From: Litorilinea aerophila
Lineage (GTDB): Bacteria > Chloroflexota > Anaerolineae > Caldilineales > Caldilineaceae
Assembly: GCF_006569185.2 (NCBI RefSeq)
Contig: NZ_VIGC02000029.1
Location: 16,961 to 80,960, forward strand
DNA length: 64,000 bases
Direction of reading: 5' to 3'
Positions 39,782 to 47,193 of this stretch are shown here, in pieces. The notes beneath the pieces were generated by a model that made no database searches, was not told where the DNA came from, and saw only the letters and a program-made list of their open reading frames with translations. Position 1 is the first letter of the stretch. Each line of letters starts with the position of its first letter. A program made the position numbers and the translations under genes.

Positions 39782-40780
39782 TCAGGATGCGTGAACAGGC
39801 GTGCCCACAAAGAGGCCCTGCCGGGCCGCGTGGCGCAGGGTACGCGCCAAATGGACCACCACAGGGCCCTCTGCGCTGATAGACAGGGTCACTTCCTGCC
39901 CAGGCAGCAGGCTGTACTTCCGTTCCCCGTCCAGGGCAATTACGGCAGGGCCGCCATCGACGGGGATCCGCTCTCCCAACTGGAGCCGACGATGGCTCTT
40001 CACCGGCACGGGCTGGATGATGCCCGGAGCCACCGGCGCCAAGACCTCCACGCCTCCAGCCCCCAGTTCGATGTACAGACCTTCGTGGGGGCCCAAGGGT
40101 GTCTGCTCCAGAAAGCCGCCGATGGCCGAGAGCCCAATACTGGTAGGCTCGGCCCGGGCAAAGACGGCTGCTTTCACATCATCCATGTTCCAGACGGCGC
40201 GGGAAGCGATAAAGCGGGAGCGGTAGACCACCGCGTCCACCAGGGCGATTTCAGCCAGGTCCGGCCCACGCCACAGCTCAATCCGCTTGGTGGGTTCGGT
40301 CGCCACGTCCAGGGGCACCAGGCCCAGGGCCGTCAGACCGGCCGCCAGGCCGGCGAGGGTCCCCTCTACCATGATGGGGAAAGCGTTGTTGGTGCCGGTG
40401 GAAATGGGCATGAGGGGGACCCGGCCACTGGCCTTGGCCACGGCCCGATTGGTTCCATCGCCGCCCAGGGTGACCAGGGTGCGGACGCCGATCTCGACCA
40501 TGCGTGCGGCGGCCTCGGTGGAGTCGATCTCCTCGAAACGGGGCTGCATCTCCACAAAGCGCACGTCCAGTCCCAGGCGTAAGTTGTCCAGCGCCTTGTG
40601 GCCGATATGGTAGGCGTCTGGCATGATCCAGACCTGTTCCACGCCCACGGCATCCAGCCCCAGCAGGACGCGACGCACGATGTTGACCTTCTCGTTGTTG
40701 TCAAAAACGGAGGCATGGGCCACCAGGCGGCGAATATCCCGACCGGCAGATGGGTTCGCGATGATACCGACAATGGACAT
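39782..40780 (-). CDS. acoX: AcoX-like ATP-NAD kinase family protein
   Basis: 332 aa. The NAD-kinase/diacylglycerol-kinase-like fold shows at the N-terminus (MSIVGIIANPSAGRDIRRLV), in the nucleotide-binding loop TLVTLGGDGTNRAVA, and in PISTGTNNAFP. This is the AcoX family found with acetoin dehydrogenase genes; its biochemical role is not settled in what I know. It is the first gene of the minus-strand set acoX-acoA-acoB-acoC, with a purine-rich GGAAGGAAG before the ATG, and its presence is the main reason for the acetoin assignment. Confidence 0.88.
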   Translation of the reverse strand: MSIVGIIANPSAGRDIRRLVAHASVFDNNEKVNIVRRVLLGLDAVGVEQVWIMPDAYHIGHKALDNLRLGLDVRFVEMQPRFEEIDSTEAAARMVEIGVRTLVTLGGDGTNRAVAKASGRVPLMPISTGTNNAFPIMVEGTLAGLAAGLTALGLVPLDVATEPTKRIELWRGPDLAEIALVDAVVYRSRFIASRAVWNMDDVKAAVFARAEPTSIGLSAIGGFLEQTPLGPHEGLYIELGAGGVEVLAPVAPGIIQPVPVKSHRRLQLGERIPVDGGPAVIALDGERKYSLLPGQEVTLSISAEGPVVVHLARTLRHAARQGLFVGTPVHAS

Positions 40781-41093
40781 GCTGCTTCCTTCCCCTGTGG
40801 GTTGGCAGAAGAAACTCGGCCGGTTATAGGCAAGTTAGAGGCGAACGCAGCCAGGCAAACTTCTGTTTTGGGGACCCGGGCTGGGAGTCACAAGGGTTCA
40901 CTGCTGTGAACCCCAACATGGAACGTGCGCATCGGGAAAAAGGCGAGACATGACAGGCCAGGGAGGTATGGGCAGCGCACCTCAGGAGCCCAGATGGGGC
41001 CGGGCTCCTCCCTTTCCCACCTGATTCCATTCTAGCGACAGAAGCAGGGTCGTGTCAACTGTAGCGGCGGGGCAGCCGGGAGCCCACGCGCTC
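40781..41093. other. Intergenic region upstream of acoX
   Basis: 313 bp without a convincing gene. It holds a perfect inverted repeat GGGTTCAC-TGCT-GTGAACCC at 40894-40913, a plausible operator for the aco operon about 115 bp before acoX. It also has a weaker pair GGAGCCC / GGGCTCC at 40985-41008 that could form a hairpin. No sigma-54 -24/-12 promoter, common for aco operons elsewhere, was recognised. Confidence 0.5.
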
Positions 41094-41122
41094 TTGACAC
41101 CATAGTGTCAACTTTGTATTAT
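41094..41122 (+). promoter_or_regulatory. Consensus promoter with overlapping palindromic operator
   Basis: TTGACA at 41094-41099, a 17 bp spacer and TATTAT at 41117-41122 form a near-perfect sigma-70 promoter. The -35 box is part of a perfect inverted repeat TTGACAC-CATA-GTGTCAA (41094-41111), the expected arrangement for autoregulation by the antitoxin encoded at 41144. Confidence 0.8.
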
Positions 41123-41143
41123 CCCTATACGGAGGTGAAAGCC

Positions 41144-41407
41144 ATGGAAAGACAGCGCATCCAAGTCTATGCTAATACCGAAATCAAGCGCCGTGTGGAA
41201 CTGGCGGCGGCCAAACATAATATGTCGGTCACTGAATATTGCCTCGCCGCCATCCAACAACAACTCAATGATGATGAGCTGCTAGAAGAAGCCCATGTGA
41301 CGATTGCCGTCAACCCCACCCTTCCAGCGCGTCTTGGCGTTAAAGATTCGCCTGTCTCATCGCAAGGGTATTTTCCCCCTGGCCTGGGAGCTGGCCAAAC
41401 AGTTTAA
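41144..41407 (+). CDS. Antitoxin-like ribbon-helix-helix protein
   Basis: 87 aa from the ATG at 41144, with GGAGGTG upstream. The N-terminal 50 residues look like an RHH/DUF1778-type antitoxin (MERQRIQVYANTEIKRRVEL, NMSVTEYCLAAIQQQ). From about residue 58 the sequence becomes unlike an antitoxin and overlaps, in another frame, a fragment of a PIN-domain toxin. The C-terminal part is therefore probably the product of a deletion or frameshift. It may still bind the operator at 41094. Confidence 0.65.
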   Translation: MERQRIQVYANTEIKRRVELAAAKHNMSVTEYCLAAIQQQLNDDELLEEAHVTIAVNPTLPARLGVKDSPVSSQGYFPPGLGAGQTV

Positions 41408-41555
41408 CCAGCCCCGCGCCTACGACACAGCGTACCTGGCCCTCGCCCAGTTGCACCAGTGCGACTTCTGGACCGCGGATGAAAAGCTCTACAACGCGGT
41501 GAAGGATGCCCTGCCCTGGGTGAAATGGGTCGGCAATTTCGCCCCCAACCCATGA
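41340..41555 (+). pseudogene. C-terminal remnant of a VapC-like PIN toxin
   Basis: In the +1 frame relative to the antitoxin, translation gives LAWELAKQFNQPRAYDTAYL, then CDFWTADEKLYNAV and WVKWVGNF up to the stop at 41555. This is the C-terminal half of a PIN domain, including the Asp of PRAYDTAY and the TADEKL motif. The N-terminal half with the first catalytic Asp is missing. The toxin is therefore inactive, and the locus is a decayed VapBC-type pair. Confidence 0.75.
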
Positions 41556-41906
41556 ACCCACACTGAGCAAACCCGATGAACCCGTGTTGAGCCGCGAGGC
41601 GGATGCGGCGCCAGCAGAGCTCAAGCCCATGATCGGCGGGCTGGAGCCCCACAGCAGGGGCATCCCAGATTTTAGGTCGATTTGAAAAGAGGGGCGACAG
41701 CTCTGTAGGCGCCCAGAAGGCTCCCGCCCCCCGTGGCGGCCCACCCCCTGGGAGCCTACCAGCCGTAGGTCCCGTTTCCATACGGGACTGCCTTTGTGCG
41801 GTATGGAAACCGCACCTACCTGCCTTGCCAGGCATCTGGAACGCCCCCCACAGCGCGCCAGGAGGATGACGTGGAGCACTTCCTGCCCGGGGCCGTCCGG
41901 AGAGAG
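41556..41906. other. Intergenic region with palindromic element
   Basis: 351 bp with no gene. A compact palindromic element lies at 41765-41819: outer arms GTAGGT / ACCTAC, inner arms GTTTCCATAC (41774-41783) and GTATGGAAAC (41801-41810). Each half can also fold by itself (GTCCCG...CGGGAC and GTGCGG...CCGCAC). It has the look of a REP/BIME-type element and lies beyond the 3' end of the ABC transporter operon. The rest shows nothing recognisable. Confidence 0.6.
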
Positions 41907-42902
41907 TCAGGGCAGCAACGCCGTGGTAAAGACCTGATCCACGTCCACCGGCCCGGGCAGGGCGCCGTATTGCAGCAACATGTCCGCCAGGGCCTGCCAC
42001 TGCTCCCGGGTCTGCCAGCCCAACCCCTGCTGGTCCGTCAGCTCGCTCTGGGCATCCCGCCACTCGGTCTCGAGCATATACGCCATGTGCCCCCGGTCCG
42101 TCTCTGGCCCCGCATACTTCAACACGGCATCCACCGCCTCTTCCGGATGCTGACCGGCATATTCCATGCCCCGGATGGCCGCACGCAGGAAACGGGCCAT
42201 CCGGTCCGGGCCCTGGTCGATCACCTCAGGCGTGGTGACGTAGGTCAGGCCCAAGGTGGGCACGCCGTAATCCGCAGCCTCCCACAGGACCAGGTCGTAG
42301 CCCCACTGACGCAGCAGATACGGCTCGTTGGACTTGAAGACGGGGTAGACGTCCACCTGCCCTTCCGTGAGGACCCGGGGGTCGAAGCCCACGTTGACCA
42401 GTTCCACCTGATCCACGTCGGCCCCGGCCGCGTCCAGCAGGGCGAAGAGATCCGGCGGCGGTGTCCCCTTGTAGCCCACCACGTGCCCCTCCCAATCCTT
42501 AGGCGTCTCCAGCCCCCGGCCGGCCAGGGCCGCGAAGGCCTGCTGCCCCCGCTGGCCGATGAGGGCGATGGATACCAGGGGCAATCCCGGGTCGGCCCGG
42601 CGCTGCAGCAGCACGGCCGCATCCTGGGTGGTCACGTGGACCTTGCCGGCCGTGAGCAACTGGAGGTGCTCTCCCCGGCCGGCCGAATGCTCAATGGTGA
42701 CCTCCAGCCCCTCCTGGGCAAAAAAGCCCTTCTCCTGGGCCACGTAGACGCCCACAAAGGGCAGGTTCGCCTGGGGCTTGTACCCGGCCATGAAGACCAC
42801 CTCCCTGGACGACGGCGCCTGGACCGGCTGGGCAATGCCCACGCAGGCCGCCAGGAGCACGGTTGCCAGCAGGATGGCCAGGGACTGAAATCGGTGGGAC
42901 AT
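41907..42902 (-). CDS. ABC transporter substrate-binding lipoprotein (NMT1/THI5-like)
   Basis: 331 aa with a lipoprotein signal peptide (lipobox LLAAC, Cys20). The mature part fits the NMT1/THI5 or SsuA-like periplasmic-binding fold: KPQANLPFVGVYVAQEKGFF, EGLEVTIEHSAGRGEHLQLL, GKVHVTTQDAAVLLQ, FDPRVLTEGQVDVYPVF. Proteins of this family bind thiamine precursors, riboflavin, nitrate or sulfonates. The ligand cannot be assigned by reading. Last gene of the operon regulator-ATPase-permease-binding protein. Confidence 0.85.
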   Translation of the reverse strand: MSHRFQSLAILLATVLLAACVGIAQPVQAPSSREVVFMAGYKPQANLPFVGVYVAQEKGFFAQEGLEVTIEHSAGRGEHLQLLTAGKVHVTTQDAAVLLQRRADPGLPLVSIALIGQRGQQAFAALAGRGLETPKDWEGHVVGYKGTPPPDLFALLDAAGADVDQVELVNVGFDPRVLTEGQVDVYPVFKSNEPYLLRQWGYDLVLWEAADYGVPTLGLTYVTTPEVIDQGPDRMARFLRAAIRGMEYAGQHPEEAVDAVLKYAGPETDRGHMAYMLETEWRDAQSELTDQQGLGWQTREQWQALADMLLQYGALPGPVDVDQVFTTALLP

Positions 42903-42929
42903 AAAACAGCCTCCTTGATCGATGAAAAC

Positions 42930-43721
42930 TCACCAAAAGACCACCCGCCGCTCCAGCCAGCCCACCAGCCCATACAGGGCAACCCCCATGGCCGCCAGGC
43001 AGAAGACCGCGGCGAAGAGCATGGGCAGGTTCAGGTTGGTGTAGGCCAGCCACATGGAGCGCCCCAGCCCGGACGATGCGCCAGCCCACTCGGCCACCAC
43101 GGCACCCACCAGCGATAGGGGAGCCGTGACCTTCAGCGCGGCGAAGAGATAGGGCAACGCCGCCGGCCAGCGGGCATAGCGAAAGGTTTCGGCCTGGCTG
43201 GCATGGAGGGAATGAAGCAGGGAAAGCAACGCCCGGTCGGCGCCGTGGAGGCCGGTGTGGACGTTGACCAGCACCGGAAAGAAGGTGATGAGCCCGGTGA
43301 TGATGATCTTGGGCCAGGCGCCAAAGCCCAGCCAGATGGTCAGCAGTGGCGCAATGGCCACCAGGGGCGTGGCTTTGATGAGAATGGCCAGGGCCAACAC
43401 GCCACGGGCCAGCCGCTGGCGGAAGGTGATGGCCGCGGCCGTCAGGGTGCCCACGCCCACGCCCAGGGCCAGCCCACCCAATGCCTCCCCCAGGGTCACC
43501 AGCGCGGCCGAGGCATAAAAACCGGGCATGCGCATCAGCGTCTGGGCCACCAGGGACGGGGCCGGCAAAATGTAGGGCGGCGTCTCCGTCAGGCGCACAC
43601 CCACCTCCCACAGCAGCAGCGTCCCCCCCAGGATGGCCGCCACCGACATCAGGTCCCACGGCACCACGGTCCCAGGCTCCAGGCTCGCAGGCGGCCGGGG
43701 GGATAGGTGGCGAGCGCTCAT
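42930..43721 (-). CDS. ABC transporter permease
   Basis: 263 aa with about six hydrophobic segments. The binding-protein-dependent transport signature (EAA loop) appears as LHASQAETFRYARWPAALPY, and the region LPAPSLVAQTLMRMPGFYAS is typical of SsuC/TauC/ThiX-like permeases. Its start overlaps the stop of the ATPase gene by four bases, so translation is coupled. It works with the ATPase and the lipoprotein next to it. Confidence 0.9.
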   Translation of the reverse strand: MSARHLSPRPPASLEPGTVVPWDLMSVAAILGGTLLLWEVGVRLTETPPYILPAPSLVAQTLMRMPGFYASAALVTLGEALGGLALGVGVGTLTAAAITFRQRLARGVLALAILIKATPLVAIAPLLTIWLGFGAWPKIIITGLITFFPVLVNVHTGLHGADRALLSLLHSLHASQAETFRYARWPAALPYLFAALKVTAPLSLVGAVVAEWAGASSGLGRSMWLAYTNLNLPMLFAAVFCLAAMGVALYGLVGWLERRVVFW

Positions 43722-44470
43722 GGCCTGCCCTCCCGCAACACAGACCGGATCTGGCGAATGGGCTCCATCATCTCCGGCGCGGTTTCATCTCGGGGTCGGG
43801 GCAGCGGGATGGCCAGGTCCGCACACAGGCGACCCGGCCGGTCGCTGAGCACCACCACCCGGTCGGCCAGGCGCACGGCCTCGGGGATGTGGTGGGTGAC
43901 CCAGAGCACCGTCGGGCCAAACTGCTGCCAGAGCTGGAGCACCTCATCGGCCAGCACCTCCCGGGTGAGTTCATCCAGGGCGGCGAAGGGCTCGTCCATC
44001 AGCCAGAGGCGGGCACCGGTGGCCAGGGTGCGGGCCAGGGCCACCCGCTGCTGCTGACCGCCGCTCAGGGTGTTGGGATAGGCGCGGGCATAATCGGCCA
44101 GCCCCACCATGGCCAGCAGCTCTTCCGGCGCCATGGGCGGAGAGCCATGCCCCTGGTTGACCCGCAGGGGCAGCCGCACGTTGTCCAGGACAGTGGCCCA
44201 GGGCAACAGGGCCGGCTGCTGGGCCATCCAGCCGATGGCCTTGCGTCGGCGGGCTTCCTCCGGCGGCGCGCCGTCCAGCCGGATGGTGCCGGTGGTGGGT
44301 GGCATCTGGTCGGCCACCAGGCGCAGCAGGGTGGATTTGCCGCAGCCGCTGGGGCCCACCAGGGCCAGAAACTGGCCAGAGGGTACGGTGAGGGTGATGG
44401 GACCCACCGCCGCCAGCTCGCCCGCACGGCTGGAAAAGTGCTTGGATACGTGGTGGAGCTCGATGTACAT
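43718..44470 (-). CDS. ABC transporter ATP-binding protein (nitrate/sulfonate/taurine type)
   Basis: 250 aa. Walker A GPSGCGKST (39-47), Q-loop MAQQPALLPW, signature LSGGQQQR (135-142), Walker B LWLMDEP (155-161) with FAALD, and switch His in VTHHIPEAV. All motifs are intact. It belongs to the SsuB/TauB/ThiZ group. It lies 18 bp after the regulator gene and overlaps the permease gene. Confidence 0.93.
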   Translation of the reverse strand: MYIELHHVSKHFSSRAGELAAVGPITLTVPSGQFLALVGPSGCGKSTLLRLVADQMPPTTGTIRLDGAPPEEARRRKAIGWMAQQPALLPWATVLDNVRLPLRVNQGHGSPPMAPEELLAMVGLADYARAYPNTLSGGQQQRVALARTLATGARLWLMDEPFAALDELTREVLADEVLQLWQQFGPTVLWVTHHIPEAVRLADRVVVLSDRPGRLCADLAIPLPRPRDETAPEMMEPIRQIRSVLREGRP

Positions 44471-44488
44471 GGCCGCCAGCGCCTCCGC

Positions 44489-45595
44489 TCAGGGTTGACG
44501 CCATGCGCTGAGGTGATGGGGGACGATGCGAAACGCACGCCAGCCCGCGGTGCTCTGGGGTGCTCCGCCGGCAGGCCCCAGGTAGCGGGCGCTGATGCGC
44601 TGGAAGAGCCCGGCATCCGCGTCGGAGAAGGCTTCCGCGGGCCCCCGGGCCAGCACCCGGCGCAGGGGTGGCCAGGGCTCGTCCACCGTCAACGCCACGT
44701 GGGCGTTGGCCGCCACGTACCGGGCCCAGCGAGAATCGGGCCAGGCTGCGATCCAGAAGGCACCCTCCCGCCACTCGTACCAGACGGGCACCACATGGGG
44801 CTGGCCGTCCGGCCGCACACAGGCCAGCCGCGCGGCCCAGGGGCCGGCCAGGAAATGGTCCCGCTCCTCCGCTTCCAGGGGAATGCTCTGGCCTGGGGAA
44901 GTGCTCCCCGACCCGCCGTAGGGGTGATAGGCCACAGCGCCAAGTCGGTGGGAGATGCGCGCGGCGGTGGCCCGAAGTTGAAAGAGGAGGGCATCCCGGC
45001 GTTCCTCGTGCCAGCGGAAAGCCGGGGTGACCAGCACCAGCGCCGCGTCCGCGTGGATGCCGTCCGCACAGATGGGCACCGCCAGCTCCACCACATCCGC
45101 GCGGCGATGTTGGGCGGCGGCTTCCCTGTGCACCTGGGTCAGCGAATCACCGGCAGAGCGGCCGGCCAGCAGGACCTGTCCCCCTGCACAGCGGCCAGCC
45201 GGCAGACGCAGCCCCACCGGGTAGACGGCGCGCACCGTGTGGTTCGCCGGGGCCTCGGCCACGACCACCGCCTCGTCCCCGTCCAACACCATCAGCACAA
45301 CCGTTTCCGGGAAGGCGCGACCGGTCTCCGCCGTGAAGAGGGCGGCCAGGGTATGGGGGCCGGCCGGCGCGGCCAGGACTGCCAGCCGAGGTCCCGGCAG
45401 GTAGGGGCCTCGGGGAACCGGCTGCTCCACGTAGCCCCGCTGCCGCAGGGTGTTCAGCAGCCCGTACAGGGCGCTGCGGGGGATCCCCAGGCGCCTCTCC
45501 AGCTCGCCCGCGCTGAGGCCATCGGGCGCGGCGGCCAGATGTTCCAGTAGCTGTAAAGTTCGTTCGGCCGCAGGGACCGGCTGATAGGTGGCCAT
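44489..45595 (-). CDS. IclR-type regulator fused to a PPOX (FMN-binding split-barrel) domain
   Basis: 368 aa from the ATG at 45595 (MATYQPVPAAERTLQLLEHL). Residues 8-65 form an IclR winged helix (LSAGELERRLGIPRSALYGL). Residues about 75-235 fit an IclR effector domain (FPETVVLMVLDGDEAVVVAE, RLPAGRCAGGQVLLAG, VELAVPICADGIHADAALVL). Residues about 255-365 are a pyridoxamine-5'-phosphate-oxidase-like split barrel (AARLACVRPDGQPHVVPVWY, FWIAAWPDSRWARYV). The combination suggests a transcription factor with a second flavin- or cofactor-binding sensor domain. It heads the operon with the ABC importer and probably controls it. The PPOX part could be an enzyme remnant instead. Confidence 0.82.
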   Translation of the reverse strand: MATYQPVPAAERTLQLLEHLAAAPDGLSAGELERRLGIPRSALYGLLNTLRQRGYVEQPVPRGPYLPGPRLAVLAAPAGPHTLAALFTAETGRAFPETVVLMVLDGDEAVVVAEAPANHTVRAVYPVGLRLPAGRCAGGQVLLAGRSAGDSLTQVHREAAAQHRRADVVELAVPICADGIHADAALVLVTPAFRWHEERRDALLFQLRATAARISHRLGAVAYHPYGGSGSTSPGQSIPLEAEERDHFLAGPWAARLACVRPDGQPHVVPVWYEWREGAFWIAAWPDSRWARYVAANAHVALTVDEPWPPLRRVLARGPAEAFSDADAGLFQRISARYLGPAGGAPQSTAGWRAFRIVPHHLSAWRQP

Positions 45596-45605
45596 GGCAA
45601 AGGTT

Positions 45606-45635
45606 CCGTATAATGAATTTTTATCCAGTATACCG
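45606..45635 (-). promoter_or_regulatory. Probable operator/promoter of the regulator-transporter operon
   Basis: AT-rich patch just upstream of the regulator gene. CCGTATA and TATACCG flank an AT-rich centre, an imperfect inverted repeat of a size bound by IclR-family dimers. TATACT and CATTAT on the minus strand are possible -10 boxes; no good -35 was found. Confidence 0.4.
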
Positions 45636-45662
45636 AACTTACAGCCGATGGCCAAAAGGCGT

Positions 45663-47189
45663 TCAGCGCCACAGCACCACGTCTTTGATCTGGATCTTGT
45701 CGTAGCCGAAGCCCGGCGCCTGGATCAGGGGAGGGGCGTGGGTGATGGTCACGCGGATTTCGTTGGGGCCTGGACGCAGCCAGTCGGCCGGGACGGACCA
45801 GGTGTGGGAGACCCAACTTTTGCTGAAATCCTCCAGGGGGATGGCTTCGGGCAAGGGGCGCCCGTTCACCCACACCCGGTTGGAGCCGAAGTTGCTCTGC
45901 ATGATGCGCAGGGTAAGCTGCCAGCTCCCTTCGCCGGGATCGTGCAGGTAGACGATGCCCCGCCACACAGGGCTGGGATTGCGGGCCCGGTGTAGGGGCA
46001 CCCAGGGGGCAGGCAGGGGGTTATCGCCCAGGTGAATGATGGCATCTTCGGCCAGCACCTGATAGCGCTCCGGGGACAGCGTGGGGCTGGCCCCGGCAGG
46101 GACAGGCTGGCCGACGCTCCGCCCCTGGGCGGCCATGTAGCCCTGCAGCGCCCGATAGGCCGGCCGCGGGGTGCCATCCTCCGCCAGGAGGCTGTAGCCA
46201 CCCCAATCCGGACTACTTTCGCCGCCCAGGTTCCAGACGGTCACCAGGCCCACCCACGGCCACTCCCGGCGGATGCGTTCCAGCGCGCCCACGAGGTAGT
46301 CGGCCTGCTCCCTGGGCGTCACCTCCTGCCAGGCGGAATGTTCGTTGCCCCGTACGGTCCAGCCCATCTCGGTGATCCAGGCCGGCTTCTGGCCGTCCCC
46401 GAAGCGGAGCATGATCTCCCGCAGGTCCTGGATGCGGGCCAGGTTCAGCCCGTCGTGGGCGCCCCGGGGATCATCGGGTGGGTAGCCAAAGCCGTAGGCA
46501 TGGACGCCCAGCACGTCGAAATAGTCCGCCGCGCCGTGGGCGTACATGGCCTCCAGAAAGAGGCGGTCGTCCAGCGCCGTCTCGTTGCGGGTGTTGGTGG
46601 GCGCCAGGCCGGCGCTGACCACCAGGGCGTCGGGGTCTGTCTCCTTGACGGCCCGATAGCCAACCTGGAGCAGCTCTACGTAGGCGGCCGGATCCGGGGG
46701 CAGGCCCGACCACTCGTCGGCCAGGTTGGGCTCGTTCCAGATGATGTACGCGGCGACCCGCCCTTTGTAGCGTCCAACGACCGTGCGCACCCACCGGTCG
46801 TACTGGACCAGGTCCACCGGTGGGCGGCCCGCTTCCAGTGGCCGGGCATTGGCCCAGGCCGGATGCTTGTCCAGGCGTATTACCAGGTTCAGGCCATAAT
46901 ACTCGGCGCCGGCCACCGCCTCGTCTGCCGGCTGCCAGATGAACTGCCCCCGGGTCGACTCAATCTCCCACCAGGCGAAGAGTTGCACCACCGTATCCAC
47001 CCCGGTTGCCCGCACCAGGGGCAGGGTCCGCTCGTCGGCCACCAGGGTATGCAGGCCATAGCGGGGCAAGGACGGGGATGCCTGCTGGCTTTGGAAACCC
47101 AGCAGCATCACCCCGATGGCCAGGGAGAGGGGGAGGAACAGGATCCGCGTCATCCAGCGCATCATCTTTAGGCCCATCATCCTGCCCAT
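45663..47189 (-). CDS. Clan GH-A glycoside hydrolase-like secreted or membrane-anchored protein
   Basis: 508 aa if started at the ATG at 47189; ATGs at 47177, 47165 and 47153 are close alternatives. A hydrophobic N-terminus (ILFLPLSLAIGVMLLGF) acts as signal or anchor. A TIM-barrel region shows the acid/base motif YIIWNEPNLADEW and the nucleophile motif AWITEMGWTVRG, the pair of glutamates of clan GH-A (GH39/GH5/GH53-like). A C-terminal beta-sandwich follows (WQLTLRIMQSNFGSNRVWVN, PNEIRVTITHAPP), probably carbohydrate-binding. The substrate is unknown. It starts 5 bp after the stop of the propeller lipoprotein gene, so the two are probably co-transcribed. Confidence 0.8.
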   Translation of the reverse strand: MGRMMGLKMMRWMTRILFLPLSLAIGVMLLGFQSQQASPSLPRYGLHTLVADERTLPLVRATGVDTVVQLFAWWEIESTRGQFIWQPADEAVAGAEYYGLNLVIRLDKHPAWANARPLEAGRPPVDLVQYDRWVRTVVGRYKGRVAAYIIWNEPNLADEWSGLPPDPAAYVELLQVGYRAVKETDPDALVVSAGLAPTNTRNETALDDRLFLEAMYAHGAADYFDVLGVHAYGFGYPPDDPRGAHDGLNLARIQDLREIMLRFGDGQKPAWITEMGWTVRGNEHSAWQEVTPREQADYLVGALERIRREWPWVGLVTVWNLGGESSPDWGGYSLLAEDGTPRPAYRALQGYMAAQGRSVGQPVPAGASPTLSPERYQVLAEDAIIHLGDNPLPAPWVPLHRARNPSPVWRGIVYLHDPGEGSWQLTLRIMQSNFGSNRVWVNGRPLPEAIPLEDFSKSWVSHTWSVPADWLRPGPNEIRVTITHAPPLIQAPGFGYDKIQIKDVVLWR

Positions 47190-47193
47190 GGAA

